A stretch of DNA of 64,000 bases from Lachnospiraceae bacterium. GTDB taxonomy: Bacteria; Bacillota; Clostridia; Lachnospirales; Lachnospiraceae. The notes beneath the pieces are model-generated. The model made no database searches, had not been told where the DNA came from, and worked only from the letters and a program-made list of their open reading frames with translations. The stretch's first letter is position 1; each line of letters starts with the position of its first letter. The stretch lies in NCBI GenBank assembly GCA_910575835.1, contig CAJTGB010000025.1, positions 1 through 64,000 on the forward strand, in the 5' to 3' direction. Positions 8,970-18,157 of this stretch are shown here, piece by piece. A program made the position numbers and the translations under genes.

Positions 8970-9875
8970 CTAGTAATTCAACAGCTCACGTTCGATGATT
9001 TCCCGCGCCTTCGGCGCTTCTGTATCCATACGTTCCGGATATCCGAAGATCGATACACAGGAGATCGCATCGCCTCCAACCTTGAACTTCTTATTTGCAA
9101 AATCCATTTTCCTCAGGGTCTCAAAGATACCTGCAAAATCAACGTCCCCCTCTCCCATCGGGTTATGCTGATGGATGGAGACATCCTCTCTTCCCATACT
9201 GTTCAGCCACGGCGGGTTCAGGATATATCTACAGTCTTTGGTCTGGTTGTATGTATCTGCAAATAATACATGGCTCAGATCATCGCCTGCATATTCCAGC
9301 ATAGAGCGTACGTCGCCCACGCCTTTGTCATAGAAGAATCCATGCGGAGCGGAATATACATATTTCAGATTATCGGAGCGATAACTCTTCACCATATCAC
9401 AGGTCTCGTTATTCAGCTCACAGAAATCCCACGGATGCGACTGGATCTCTACTCGGATCCCCTCCTTCTCGAACAGCGGGAGCAGTTCATCCATAGAACG
9501 GAACCACATACCGTTACAGATCTCCTGCTGGTTCGGATCGCCGGAAAGCTCCGTATTGATTACCTGTACGCCCATATTTACCGCGATCTCAACAATCCTT
9601 CTCCAATTCGCCACCGCCATCTTCCGCTGCTCCTCTGTCGGGCCGGACCAGCGGTACACAACGATAAAGGAAGAGATCTCTACTCCCGTCTCGCCAAGCG
9701 CCTTTCTATACTCCGTCTCGCATTCCCTCGAGAAAAGCGGATGCTTATAGAACGGATTAATGCGCGGATGCGGAGACTGTTCGATATACTTGTACCCCCA
9801 GTCCGCTACCTGATGTACCATATCGTTAATACCCATCTGTTTTGCCAATACGTCTACGTCAAACGCTATCTTCAT
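8970..9875 (-). CDS. Sugar phosphate isomerase/epimerase, IolH-like TIM barrel
   Basis: A 301-residue xylose-isomerase-like TIM barrel. Features typical of the AP-endonuclease 2 family are visible: GYKYIEQSPHPR near the N-terminus, VINTELSG, RVEIQSHPWDF, HVLFADTYN and HQHNPMGEGDVDFAGIF, which supply the metal-binding Glu/His/Asp residues. The FYKHP and FRSMDELLPLFEKEG segments point to IolH, a poorly characterised inositol-locus protein. It lies between iolE and the transporter gene, with 55 nt or less on each side. It probably acts on an inositol-derived keto intermediate; the exact reaction is not known. Confidence 0.75.
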   Translation of the reverse strand: MKIAFDVDVLAKQMGINDMVHQVADWGYKYIEQSPHPRINPFYKHPLFSRECETEYRKALGETGVEISSFIVVYRWSGPTEEQRKMAVANWRRIVEIAVNMGVQVINTELSGDPNQQEICNGMWFRSMDELLPLFEKEGIRVEIQSHPWDFCELNNETCDMVKSYRSDNLKYVYSAPHGFFYDKGVGDVRSMLEYAGDDLSHVLFADTYNQTKDCRYILNPPWLNSMGREDVSIHQHNPMGEGDVDFAGIFETLRKMDFANKKFKVGGDAISCVSIFGYPERMDTEAPKAREIIERELLNY

Positions 9876-9930
9876 TATTACTCTCCTTCCTGCTGCCGCC
9901 TGTTCTTATCTGGTATCTCAAACAGATCTA

Positions 9931-10827
9931 TTACAGACCGGTATGCTCGGCAATGTATTTTCTTGCTTTCAGCGCATATTCAAACGGATTCGCCTTCGCC
10001 GGATCCTGCTCCGCCTCTACGACTACCCAGCCCTGGTAGCCAGCTTCCTCAAGTATCTTAAAAATCGGCGCAAAATCCACGTCCCCATCTCCCGGAACGG
10101 TAAATGTTCCCTCGCGCACTCCCTTTAAGAAGCTCCATTTCTCCTTCCGGGACTGCTCTGCCACACTCTTTCTCAGATCCTTCAGATGCACGTGGCGCAC
10201 GCGGTCAACATATTTCCTCAGAACCTTCTCCGGGTCGATTCCCGCGAATGACAGATGGCCGCTGTCGAACAGAAGGAATACCAATTCAGGGTCTACGGAC
10301 GCCATAAAACGATCGATCTCCTCTTCCGTCTGTACGACCGTTCCCATATGATGATGGAAGGTCAGCACCATTCCCTTGTCCTTCGCGATCCTGCCCAGTC
10401 TGTTAAGCCCTGTTGTAAGCAGCTCCCACTCCCCGTCATTCATGACATATTTGCCTTCCTGGATCGGGCGGTCCAACATTCCCTGGATACTGTAGCTCTG
10501 TTCGGATACGCCGATGCATTTTGCACCTACCTGTGTCAGGAAATCACACTGCTTAATAAAAGCTTCCTCCGTCTCCTCGTACGGTCTGCTGATCAGGAAA
10601 GAAGAAAACCACTGATTGCAGATCGTCACACCTCTAAGATCTAACGCTTTCTTCAGGACTGCCGGATCTGCCGGGTAGTGGCTGCCCACTTCCGATCCGG
10701 TAAATCCCGCAAGCGCCATCTCGCTGACAGTCTGCTCAAACGTATTCTCCTTGCCAAGATCCGGCATATCATCATTCGTCCATCCGATGGGTGCGATTCC
10801 AAGTGAAACCTTACTCTTGTCTAGCAT
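9931..10827 (-). CDS. iolE: Inosose dehydratase (myo-inosose-2 dehydratase), first copy
   Basis: A 298-residue TIM-barrel protein whose N-terminus (VSLGIAPIGWTNDDMPDLG, then FTGSEVGSHYP and CNQWFSSF) is diagnostic of IolE. IolE dehydrates scyllo-inosose to 3D-trihydroxycyclohexane-1,2-dione with a divalent metal. Metal-ligand segments include [19 protein letters not shown] and HVHLKDLR. The start is supported by GGAGCAAAAAG. It is the third gene of the operon running from 12931 to 6827. A close paralogue is encoded at 17193-18092. Confidence 0.9.
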   Translation of the reverse strand: MLDKSKVSLGIAPIGWTNDDMPDLGKENTFEQTVSEMALAGFTGSEVGSHYPADPAVLKKALDLRGVTICNQWFSSFLISRPYEETEEAFIKQCDFLTQVGAKCIGVSEQSYSIQGMLDRPIQEGKYVMNDGEWELLTTGLNRLGRIAKDKGMVLTFHHHMGTVVQTEEEIDRFMASVDPELVFLLFDSGHLSFAGIDPEKVLRKYVDRVRHVHLKDLRKSVAEQSRKEKWSFLKGVREGTFTVPGDGDVDFAPIFKILEEAGYQGWVVVEAEQDPAKANPFEYALKARKYIAEHTGL

Positions 10828-10858
10828 CTCTTTTTGCTCCTTTACTGTTCGTATGATT

Positions 10859-11692
10859 TTAAGCGAAATACTTCTCTACAAACGCCTTCGTTACTTCCGC
10901 CGCCTTCTTCACGTTCTCCTCGTGTGACATCGCATAGTATTCCGGACGGAATTCCTCGATGGTGCACACGCCGTCGAAACCGATCTCCTTCAATGCGCCT
11001 GCGATCGCAGCATGGTCGATCACGCCCTCTTCCGGCCACAGTCTCTTGTCATCCCCGCAGGAACCAAGCGGAAGGTCTTCGCAGTCGTTCAGATGGTACG
11101 CGAAGATCTTCTTGCCGTCCGCGTTCTTAAGATCCTCGAGCTTAGAGCACATCTCATGGAAATGGAAGGTATCAACCGTGATTCCCACATTATCTCTGTC
11201 TACAGCCTTCACTACGTCATACGCCGTGCCAAACTGATTGATGGAGCAGTTCGGAGCGCCGCAGAATTCCAGGGAAATCCTGATATCAGAGCCTACCTTG
11301 TCAGACAGATAGCGAAGTCTTGCAACTGCCTCTTCCTTAATCTCGGACACACTCTTATCCTTCACGTCAAACTGCGGAACCGTGATCAGCATCTTCATAC
11401 CGATCGCCTTGCACACCTCGATAATGAAATCCGTCTCCTCGTCGATCTCTTTCACACCGGCCTCATCCCTCTGGTTGAAATAGATCAGGGTATTATACGC
11501 CCATGGTTTCAGATGATGGTTCTTAAACCAGTCTGCCAGTTCCTCCAACGTATGCTCTTTCAGATAGTCCTTCACGCAGTCGAACCTGATCTCAATATAA
11601 TCAAAACCATATTTCTCACATGCTTCCAGATCAGCCATGAGGGACTGTCCCTTACACTCCAATGCTGTTGCTTCATTAAATCCTAATTTCAT
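10859..11692 (-). CDS. iolI: Inosose isomerase, IolI family
   Basis: A 277-residue TIM barrel. The start chosen is ATG at 11692, preceded by AAAAGGAG; the frame stays open upstream through a lysine/alanine-rich stretch that has no ribosome binding site. MKLGFNEATALE, YGFDYIEIR, ISLEFCGAPNCSINQF, TVDTFHFHEM and EEFRPEYY match IolI, which interconverts 2-keto-myo-inositol and 1-keto-D-chiro-inositol. The His/Glu/Asp metal ligands are present. It lies 31 nt before iolE. Confidence 0.85.
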   Translation of the reverse strand: MKLGFNEATALECKGQSLMADLEACEKYGFDYIEIRFDCVKDYLKEHTLEELADWFKNHHLKPWAYNTLIYFNQRDEAGVKEIDEETDFIIEVCKAIGMKMLITVPQFDVKDKSVSEIKEEAVARLRYLSDKVGSDIRISLEFCGAPNCSINQFGTAYDVVKAVDRDNVGITVDTFHFHEMCSKLEDLKNADGKKIFAYHLNDCEDLPLGSCGDDKRLWPEEGVIDHAAIAGALKEIGFDGVCTIEEFRPEYYAMSHEENVKKAAEVTKAFVEKYFA

Positions 11693-11926
11693 AATCGCGG
11701 TCTCCTTTTCATCTATTTTCTCTGCTTTTCCTGCCTTACTTGCTTTACTTGCTTTTCCTGCTAATTGCATATTATTTCATAATATTGCTTTGTTTGCCTG
11801 TCTGCTTATATCTTACTTTGATTTACTTATTTGCGTGCCCGTGTACGCTCGTCTAAAAAATATATACCGCCTGCCGCGGGATCTTTGACTAGCATAAACT
11901 CCGGCTTCTTGGCCGTAATATCCTTC

Positions 11927-12931
11927 TTACTTATAAAACTCCGGCTTCTCAACCGTAACAACCTTCTCGATATTGCCCGTTTCCTGTGCCTTTACCAATG
12001 CGTCTGCGGTAACTGCCGCCAGATATCCGTCCCATGTGGTAGGTCCTTCGATCACATCTTTTGCAGCACAGTCAACCCAGTTCTGGATCTCTGCATCATA
12101 AGCATCCTTGAACAGTACGAAACAATCCGTTGTGATCTCTGTAGAAGCCGCCGCATTCTTCCTGATAGAAGGAGCCATCGGAGCGCCCATCTTAAGTGCA
12201 CCGTCCTCGCATACTACTTCGCAGTTGATATCGTATCCGAACTTACAGTTTACAAAACACTCTACATCGATACAGATACCGCTCTTCGTACGCATCAGCA
12301 TGATCTGCGGATCCTTGAGCTCAGAGTGAGAATACTTCGTAACCTTCGGCATGATCACCTGCACACTCTCATAATCATCATTGACCAGCCAGTGACACAG
12401 ATCTATCTCATGGATCACCGTATCATGTACCGCCATCGGTGTATTGTAATTCGTCCCCACCTCAGGATTCCTGTGCGTACAGTGTATCATCAGCGGTTCG
12501 CCGTACTCGCCCGTCGCTATCGCGTCCTTGATCTGGTTATATCCCTTGTGGTAACGGCGCATGAATCCCAGCTGGATCAAATGTCTGCCGGAGGCTGCCT
12601 CCGCGTCCATTACCTTCTTGCAATCCTCTGCCGTCGTACAGAGCGGTTTCTCACAGAACACACGCTTGCCGGCCTTGATCGCTTCAAGAAGATCGTCAAC
12701 ATGTGCGAATCCCGGCGATACGACCAGAACCGCGTCAACATCAGGATCGTTGATCAGCGCTTTGCCGTCCGTATAGACCTTGGCTCCGCCTGCGATCTCG
12801 GCCGCCTTCTTCGCTCCCTCTTCAAATACGTCTGAAACTGCCACAACCTCGGCTCCCTGGGTTCTCTCTGTGATCCTCTTGATATGATCTCTTCCCATTC
12901 CGCCGCATCCGATAACTCCTACTCTTAACAT
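11927..12931 (-). CDS. iolG: Gfo/Idh/MocA oxidoreductase, probable myo-inositol 2-dehydrogenase
   Basis: A 334-residue NAD(P)-dependent oxidoreductase: Rossmann motif VGVIGCGGMGRDH at the N-terminus, the EKP signature (VFCEKPLCTT) near residue 95, and the catalytic DxxxH region HDTVIHEIDLCHWL near residue 175. The HRNPEVGTNYNTPMAVHD stretch is typical of inositol 2-dehydrogenases. It is the first gene of the operon and would make scyllo-inosose for the IolI/IolE steps. The next gene starts 234 nt downstream; that gap is lysine-rich, low-complexity sequence without another gene. Confidence 0.85.
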   Translation of the reverse strand: MLRVGVIGCGGMGRDHIKRITERTQGAEVVAVSDVFEEGAKKAAEIAGGAKVYTDGKALINDPDVDAVLVVSPGFAHVDDLLEAIKAGKRVFCEKPLCTTAEDCKKVMDAEAASGRHLIQLGFMRRYHKGYNQIKDAIATGEYGEPLMIHCTHRNPEVGTNYNTPMAVHDTVIHEIDLCHWLVNDDYESVQVIMPKVTKYSHSELKDPQIMLMRTKSGICIDVECFVNCKFGYDINCEVVCEDGALKMGAPMAPSIRKNAAASTEITTDCFVLFKDAYDAEIQNWVDCAAKDVIEGPTTWDGYLAAVTADALVKAQETGNIEKVVTVEKPEFYK

Positions 12932-12994
12932 TTTGTTTTCCGCCTTTCTTGTTTTGTTTTATTTTTACTTTTTTGCTTGTTTCTTTATGTTGTT

Positions 12995-13024
12995 ATTTTA
13001 GCATTGCGTTCACGTGAACGCAAT
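12995..13024 (-). promoter_or_regulatory. Promoter and 22-bp palindromic operator of the iolG operon
   Basis: A perfect palindrome spans 13003-13024 (half-site ATTGCGTTCAC). On the - strand a promoter overlaps it: -35 TTGCGT (13018-13023), 17-nt spacer, -10 TAAAAT (12995-13000). A central CG step flanked by inverted half-sites is the usual LacI/GalR-family operator form, and a LacI-type regulator is encoded 1.1 kb away (14156-15187). The operator covers the spacer and -35, so bound repressor would block polymerase. Confidence 0.8.
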
Positions 13025-13162
13025 ATGTAATTTGCACAAATATAACAAAATGATTTTATCTATTATGACTATCCGTTAAAAAATACACAAAAAAATTGTG
13101 CAAAATATATGTTTTACCAACATATAATCTGCACAATTCTATACATATTGTCTCTGTTCTTC

Positions 13163-13498
13163 TTATAGAGCTTCGATGTGGAACTCATCCTGACAGCTCC
13201 GGCCTTCGTTCTTCACTAATAATTCATGTTCGTCATAGGAACGCATTCCGTTCACACGCAAGATCTCTCCAATATTCTGCCTGCTGTTCGGAATAACCCT
13301 GCTCTGCACCCATCTGAAACTCCACATAGAATCCACATGCCGGATTCCTTTTTGCAAAAATAAAGAAATCATAAACGGAGCTTCCTTTTCACTAACATTT
13401 TCCGGAACATCTATTGTATAAATTTTATTTTCTTCATCATAGTTCAAAATAGCCACTGTTTTATTCCGGCCGTTTCTCTTCACTGCATATCTCTTCAA
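13163..13498 (-). CDS. Small protein paired with a HipA-like kinase
   Basis: A 111-residue protein. The start is probably TTG at 13498 behind AAGGTGGTG; no ATG fits. It overlaps the 3' end of the HipA-like gene by 38 nt. A conserved block (KGIRHVDSMWSFRWVQSRVIPNSRQNIGEIL, here cited in part) resembles small proteins encoded next to HipA-like kinases in Firmicutes. It may supply the N-terminal lobe or act as a partner. Function is inferred from position only. Confidence 0.6.
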   Translation of the reverse strand: MKRYAVKRNGRNKTVAILNYDEENKIYTIDVPENVSEKEAPFMISLFLQKGIRHVDSMWSFRWVQSRVIPNSRQNIGEILRVNGMRSYDEHELLVKNEGRSCQDEFHIEAL

Positions 13499-14114
13499 AA
13501 TGACACCACCTTTTCCAGACCATTTCCCATATTTTTTCAATATGTTTTTGTGTAAGAATCCTCTCTATCCCCTCTAAAATATACTTCTTATCCTCTTGCT
13601 TCAATACATTGATCTTTAAGTCCGCGTTATCTGGTATCAATGACAGATTATACTCCAATGACCTGGACCCTATATAATTATTGGCCAGAAAATCCTGCAT
13701 GACATCTGTTTTATCAAGCGCCTCCTCATCTCCGTATGTTGAAAAAAGCAGCGACACTCCCTGATCGAATAACGGTGCCAGCCTTATGCTCTCATCTTCT
13801 ATACTTCGTAAGACTTCCAAATTGCTCCCATGCCTGTCTCTGTTTGCAATTAAATAATCGACACACAGTGACTCCTTATTTCGCTTTTGCAGATCATAAA
13901 ACATATCATATGCAAGTTTTTCTTCATTATTCCGGCAGAAATTATCTGATACAGAAATCCATGTTTCCAACTCTTTTCCATCTATCATTACCCGCGCATA
14001 GATGACTCTATATTCTACATGCGGTATCCCCAGAATATCCATAATTCTGCTTACAATTAATTCATTGATACACTCATGGCCAAACACTCCGCGATAACTA
14101 TCATAATTAGACAA
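13461..14114 (-). pseudogene. HipA-like kinase C-terminal region, probably N-terminally truncated
   Basis: About 217 residues can be read from a TTG at 14114, and the same frame stays open to about 14148 (FLKAYDEIDGKRIYYK) with no start codon. The kinase catalytic loop YLIANRDRHGSN (N-R-D-R-H-G-S-N) and the metal-binding Asp in LAPLFDQGVS are visible. The open frame begins inside the 3' end of lacI, which suggests that the 5' part of the gene was lost in a rearrangement. It could still be translated from the TTG, but no convincing ribosome binding site precedes it. Confidence 0.6.
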
Positions 14115-14155
14115 TTTGTAATATATTCTTTTTCCGTCAATTTCGTCGTAAGCCT

Positions 14156-15187
14156 TTAAAAAGCGAGATTATACTTCGTCTTGATCACGATCTCCGTATA
14201 AGCGAATTCCTTCTCCGGCTCTTTCCCGTCAAATATCTTCTCAAACAATATCATAACCGGCTCATAGCCTTGCCTGTAGCCATCCTGTCCGATCAGGAAA
14301 CGGATCTTCCCTTCCTCCAGATATTGTACATTCTGGGCTGTCAGATCATTGGAGATCACCTTCACCTTATCCGCCAGACCAAGATCGTTAAGAGCCTTAC
14401 AGACTCCCTGGACACCGGATGCCGCAAGATAAATACCTGTCAGATCCTCATATTCCTTCAGCATCCCGTTGGTAATCATCTCTGCCATACGGTTATCATC
14501 AAAAGCATACTGGACATCCAACACCTGCATATCCTCTCTCAGCATTGCAAATTCCTTTAAAAATCCTTTCGTCCGGTTCTTATGCCCATAAGCGGCAGGA
14601 TAACCGGATATCACAAGAACCTTCCCGGATGCCGGAAGAATATCCGCCATCAGCCCTGCCGCTACTCTCCCGCTCTGATAAGTATCCTGTCCGACAAAAC
14701 AGAGACGCTTCGACTCCTCGATATCAGAGTTGAATGTAATGACCGGGATCTCCGCGTCCGCCAGTTCATCGACCGTCGCTTTCAGCTTCTCATCATCCAC
14801 CGGAACGACCGCAATCCCGTTGCAGCCCTTCTCCTTTAACTCATACATCGCCGCAACCGCTTTCCCCGCATCAAAATCATCAATCTTCCGAATGATCACA
14901 TCCGCTCCCAGACGCTCTACCTCGGCCTTGGCATCTTCCGCTCCTTCGATGACCTTCTCCATAAACGGCGTATTCGCCGCCTGGATGATCACACCGATCG
15001 TGATCGACCTCTTCGACATCGCCAACGCTCTGCCCGCCCGGTTTGGCTGATATCCCATCTCATCTGCGATCTTCCGGATCCGGTCCGCAACCTCCGCATT
15101 GATCCTTCCCCTGTTATTCAAAGCTCTGTCCACAGTGCCCCTGGAGACTCCTGCCGCTTCCGCTATCTGCTGCAAGGTTACAGCCAT
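14156..15187 (-). CDS. LacI family transcriptional regulator with a sugar-binding domain
   Basis: A 343-residue regulator. The start at ATG 15187 follows GGGAGGAAATGAG. The helix-turn-helix VTLQQIAEAAGVSRGTVDRALN and the hinge YQPNRAGRALAMSK are classical LacI features. The periplasmic-binding-protein-like effector domain (ITIGVIIQAANTPFMEKVIEGAEDA) is of the ribose/inositol-binding type (Peripla_BP_4). It is the likely owner of the 22-bp operator at 13003-13024 and so the repressor of the iolG operon, with an inositol or inosose inducer. That assignment is inferred. Confidence 0.85.
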   Translation of the reverse strand: MAVTLQQIAEAAGVSRGTVDRALNNRGRINAEVADRIRKIADEMGYQPNRAGRALAMSKRSITIGVIIQAANTPFMEKVIEGAEDAKAEVERLGADVIIRKIDDFDAGKAVAAMYELKEKGCNGIAVVPVDDEKLKATVDELADAEIPVITFNSDIEESKRLCFVGQDTYQSGRVAAGLMADILPASGKVLVISGYPAAYGHKNRTKGFLKEFAMLREDMQVLDVQYAFDDNRMAEMITNGMLKEYEDLTGIYLAASGVQGVCKALNDLGLADKVKVISNDLTAQNVQYLEEGKIRFLIGQDGYRQGYEPVMILFEKIFDGKEPEKEFAYTEIVIKTKYNLAF

Positions 15188-15395
15188 CTCATTTCCTCCC
15201 TGTCCGCAGCAGTCATGTACATGCTCTATTGCCGCCGTTTTCTTGTCTTTTATTATAAATACCATAAAAACAATTGTCAAACCTACAATCCATTCCCCAA
15301 ATCTTTTATTCTCTTAATTGAACTCTTCATTCGGTTTCTATTTATCACATAGGTTTTGGAGCTGTACAATTTTATACATTAGTACATACTATGTA

Positions 15396-15424
15396 TTGAC
15401 ATATACATACATTTATTGTATTAT
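15396..15424 (+). promoter_or_regulatory. Promoter of the RelB/YoeB pair
   Basis: -35 TTGACA (15396-15401), 17-nt spacer, -10 TATTAT (15419-15424), close to consensus. It is embedded in repeated TACAT/ATGTA elements (15374-15412) that could serve as operators for the antitoxin, as is usual for autoregulated RelB/DinJ modules. Confidence 0.75.
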
Positions 15425-15450
15425 GCAAACATAGCAGGAGGGTTGATTAT

Positions 15451-15711
15451 ATGGCAACAACAAGCATTACTATCCGAATGGATGAAAAGTTAAAAAAACA
15501 AGCTGAAATTCTTTTCGAAGACATGGGATTGAATATGACAACAGCTTTTACTATGTTTGCAAAAGCTGTCGTCCGCCAAAATAAGATTCCTTTTGAAATT
15601 ACAGCCGATCCGTTTTTTTCAGAATCTAACATAAGAACATTGGAAGAACGCATTGCTAAGATCGAATCCGGTCAATCCGTTCCGAAAGAACATGACTTGA
15701 TCGAGGTGTAA
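15451..15711 (+). CDS. RelB/DinJ family antitoxin
   Basis: An 86-residue ribbon-helix-helix protein: the strand TTSITIRMDEKLKKQAE is followed by the helices ILFEDMGLNMTTAFTMFAKAVV, the typical DinJ/RelB fold. Its C-terminus (IESGQSVPKEHDLIEV) would wrap the toxin. The ribosome binding site is GCAGGAGGG. The stop codon overlaps the toxin start, giving translational coupling. Such antitoxins also repress their own promoter. Confidence 0.9.
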   Translation: MATTSITIRMDEKLKKQAEILFEDMGLNMTTAFTMFAKAVVRQNKIPFEITADPFFSESNIRTLEERIAKIESGQSVPKEHDLIEV

Positions 15712-15977
15712 TGATGGGAATACTGTGGGAAGACGATGCCTGGCAGGAATATCTTGATTGGCAAACGCAAGACAAGAAAACGTTGAGACGGATAAATAAA
15801 CTCATCAAAGATATTCAAAGAACTCCTTTCGACGGAATAGGTCATCCTGAACCTCTATCCGGTAATTTAAGTGGATGGTGGAGCAGGCATATTGATGAGA
15901 AGAATCGTATCGTATATAAGACTGTTGGCAATCAGACAACGATCGTATCCTGTCATGGACATTATAACGACAAATAA
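15711..15977 (+). CDS. YoeB/Txe family toxin (ribosome-dependent mRNA endonuclease)
   Basis: An 88-residue protein. The ATG at 15711 overlaps the antitoxin stop (TAATG); a second ATG follows at 15714. The sequence contains the YoeB signature: LWEDDAWQEYLDWQTQDKK, PFDGIGHPEPLSGNLSGWWSRHID and a C-terminal SCHGHY with the catalytic His/Tyr. YoeB cleaves mRNA in the ribosomal A site and is neutralised by the protein encoded just upstream. Confidence 0.9.
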   Translation: MMGILWEDDAWQEYLDWQTQDKKTLRRINKLIKDIQRTPFDGIGHPEPLSGNLSGWWSRHIDEKNRIVYKTVGNQTTIVSCHGHYNDK

Positions 15978-16067
15978 ACGAATGGGGGTATCAAATCTAG
16001 TTCATTTTTGTGTATTTTATCCAACTTCCATTCCTATTCACATCACACTGACAGCACTATAGCAAAT

Positions 16068-16113
16068 AACCCCGCAGGAATCAGAACTATCTTTTCCTGA
16101 TCCCCGCAGGGTT
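16068..16113 (-). terminator. Terminator-like hairpin downstream of the second iolG
   Basis: Arms at 16068-16084 and 16097-16113 (AACCCCGCAGGAATCAG against CTGATCCCCGCAGGGTT) pair over 17 bp with a few wobble pairs around a 12-nt loop. It lies 27 nt beyond the stop of the - strand gene at 16140. The T tract is weak (ATTTGCT). Confidence 0.6.
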
Positions 16114-16139
16114 TCGCCTTGACAACAATATCTATAATT

Positions 16140-17153
16140 TTAAACCATAATCTCAGAGATCTTAACCGGACGATGCTCCTCTAATGACTTCTTCGCCGCA
16201 AGACCCATCAATACAGGCTGCAAGCCGTCTTCAACTCCAAGCGGAGCATCCGTATTATTCTCAATCGCTTCGATAAAGCACTTGATCTCCTTCGCATATG
16301 CATCCATGTAACGCTCCAGGAAGAAATGCAGCGGCTTCTCGCCTGTTACACCGTCCACATTGCTTATCACTGCCGCACTTGCCGCATCATTGCCGGTAGC
16401 AACCATTCCCTTGGAACCGAACACTTCCGCTCTCTGATCGTATCCGTATACAGCCTGTCTGGAGTTGTCGATCACTGCGATCGCACCGTTCTCCATCTTC
16501 AGAGTGATCACTGCGGTATCTACGTCTCCCGCCTCTCCGATTGCCGGATCAACAAGTACAGCCGCCTCTACATACACCTCCGTTGCATTGCATCCTGCAA
16601 GGAAACGTACCATATCAAAATCATGGATCGTCATATCCAGGAACATTCCGCCGGACACCTTAACATAGTCTGCACACGGCGGCTCCGGGTCTCTGGATGT
16701 GATCTTGATGATGTGAGTATCACCGATCTTGCCTGCTGCCACAGCATCCTTCACTGCCTCGAAGTTGTGGTCAAATCTGCGGTTAAAACCTACCTGATAC
16801 TTCACCGGATTCTTCTTAAGCGCATCGATCACTTCCTTGATCTTAGCCACGTCATGATCGATCGGCTTCTCGCAGAATACGTGCTTTCCTGCATTGATCG
16901 CCTCCACAGAGATCGGAGAATGCGTATCTGTGGAAGAACAGATCAGCACCGCGTCAATCTCTGGATCTGCGATGATCTCCTTGTAATCCTTCGTCGTATT
17001 CTCCACACCCATCTTCTTCGCCCATGCGGCCGTCTCGTCATTCATAAATGGATCCGCAAGGCTTTTGATCCTCGCATTGCCCACCTTCGTACAAATACTC
17101 TCAACATGAACTCTTCCGATTCTTCCTGCTCCGATAATACCTACTGTAACCAT
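16140..17153 (-). CDS. iolG: Gfo/Idh/MocA oxidoreductase, probable inositol 2-dehydrogenase, second copy
   Basis: A 337-residue NAD(P)-dependent dehydrogenase: VTVGIIGAGRIGRVH (Rossmann), VFCEKPIDHD (EKP motif) and GGMFLDMTIHDFDMVRFL (catalytic Asp/His). VGFNRRFDHNFEAVKDAV and SRDPEPPCADYVKVSGGMF are typical of bacterial IolG. It differs clearly from the copy at 11927-12931, so the two probably prefer different inositol isomers or keto forms. It follows the second iolE by 39 nt in the same operon. Confidence 0.88.
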   Translation of the reverse strand: MVTVGIIGAGRIGRVHVESICTKVGNARIKSLADPFMNDETAAWAKKMGVENTTKDYKEIIADPEIDAVLICSSTDTHSPISVEAINAGKHVFCEKPIDHDVAKIKEVIDALKKNPVKYQVGFNRRFDHNFEAVKDAVAAGKIGDTHIIKITSRDPEPPCADYVKVSGGMFLDMTIHDFDMVRFLAGCNATEVYVEAAVLVDPAIGEAGDVDTAVITLKMENGAIAVIDNSRQAVYGYDQRAEVFGSKGMVATGNDAASAAVISNVDGVTGEKPLHFFLERYMDAYAKEIKCFIEAIENNTDAPLGVEDGLQPVLMGLAAKKSLEEHRPVKISEIMV

Positions 17154-17192
17154 AATCTTTTATTCTCCTTTCAAACCATTCGCAAACGTATT

Positions 17193-18092
17193 TTATAATC
17201 CTGTCTTCTCTGCAATAAACTTTCTTGCCTTGATCGCATATTCCAGCGGATTCGCCTTTGCCGGATCCTGCTCTGCCTCTACCAGCATATATCCCTCATA
17301 ACCATGATCCTCAAGAACCTTGAAAATAGGATCGAAATCAATACATCCGTCTCCCGGTACGGTAAATGCTCCCTGTCTTACACCCTCAAGGAAGCTTAAG
17401 TTCTCTTCCTTCACCTTCTTAACGATCTCCGGGCGGATGTCCTTCAGGTGCACATGTTTGATTCTGTCCACATATTTGGTAACCATCTCAAGCGGATCTG
17501 CCCCGCAGTATGTAAAGTGTCCGGTATCAAACAGCAGGCTTACATACTCTGGATCTGTATTCGCCATCATGCGCTCCACCTCGTCCGGGTCCTGCACAAC
17601 CGTTCCCATATGATGATGGAAAGTAAGTGCGATTCCATATTCGTCTTTGGCGATCTTGCCAAGACGGTTCATACCCTCGCAGAATGTCTTCCACTCATCA
17701 TCATTCATCACATACTTGTGTCCGAAGATCGGTGTGTCCTGCTGCCCCTGTACGCTGTGGCTCTGTTCGGAAGCGCCGATCACCTTAGCTCCCATCGCTT
17801 TCAGGAAAGTAAGCTGTGCACGGAATTCCTTCTCCACCTCTTCAAACGGCTTCGTGATCAGGAAAGAAGAGAACCACTGGTTGCAGATCTCGATTCCTCT
17901 TAACTCCAAAGCTTTCTTAAGCACCTCCGGATCCTTAGGGTACTTGTTGCCTACCTCTGACCCGGTGAATCCTGCCAGCGCCATCTCGCTGACACACTGT
18001 TCAAATGTGTTCTCTCCTCCCAGATCCGGCAGATCATCGTTCGTCCACGCAATGGGAGCGATTCCAAGTTTTACTTTGCTTTTGTCAAACAT
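17193..18092 (-). CDS. iolE: Inosose dehydratase (IolE-like), second copy
   Basis: A 299-residue protein with its start at ATG 18092 behind [58 protein letters not shown] and [12 protein letters not shown] are nearly the same motifs as in the copy at 9931-10827, so the two are close paralogues. It is first in a two-gene operon with iolG and lies directly downstream of the response regulator gene. A motif shared with the GPH transporter promoter is upstream (18158-18239). Confidence 0.88.
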   Translation of the reverse strand: MFDKSKVKLGIAPIAWTNDDLPDLGGENTFEQCVSEMALAGFTGSEVGNKYPKDPEVLKKALELRGIEICNQWFSSFLITKPFEEVEKEFRAQLTFLKAMGAKVIGASEQSHSVQGQQDTPIFGHKYVMNDDEWKTFCEGMNRLGKIAKDEYGIALTFHHHMGTVVQDPDEVERMMANTDPEYVSLLFDTGHFTYCGADPLEMVTKYVDRIKHVHLKDIRPEIVKKVKEENLSFLEGVRQGAFTVPGDGCIDFDPIFKVLEDHGYEGYMLVEAEQDPAKANPLEYAIKARKFIAEKTGL

Positions 18093-18157
18093 CTTTGACT
18101 CTCCTTTCTCTATATCAATTCTTTTTTCTCTTTGTCTCTCTGAAAAAAATATACCAT

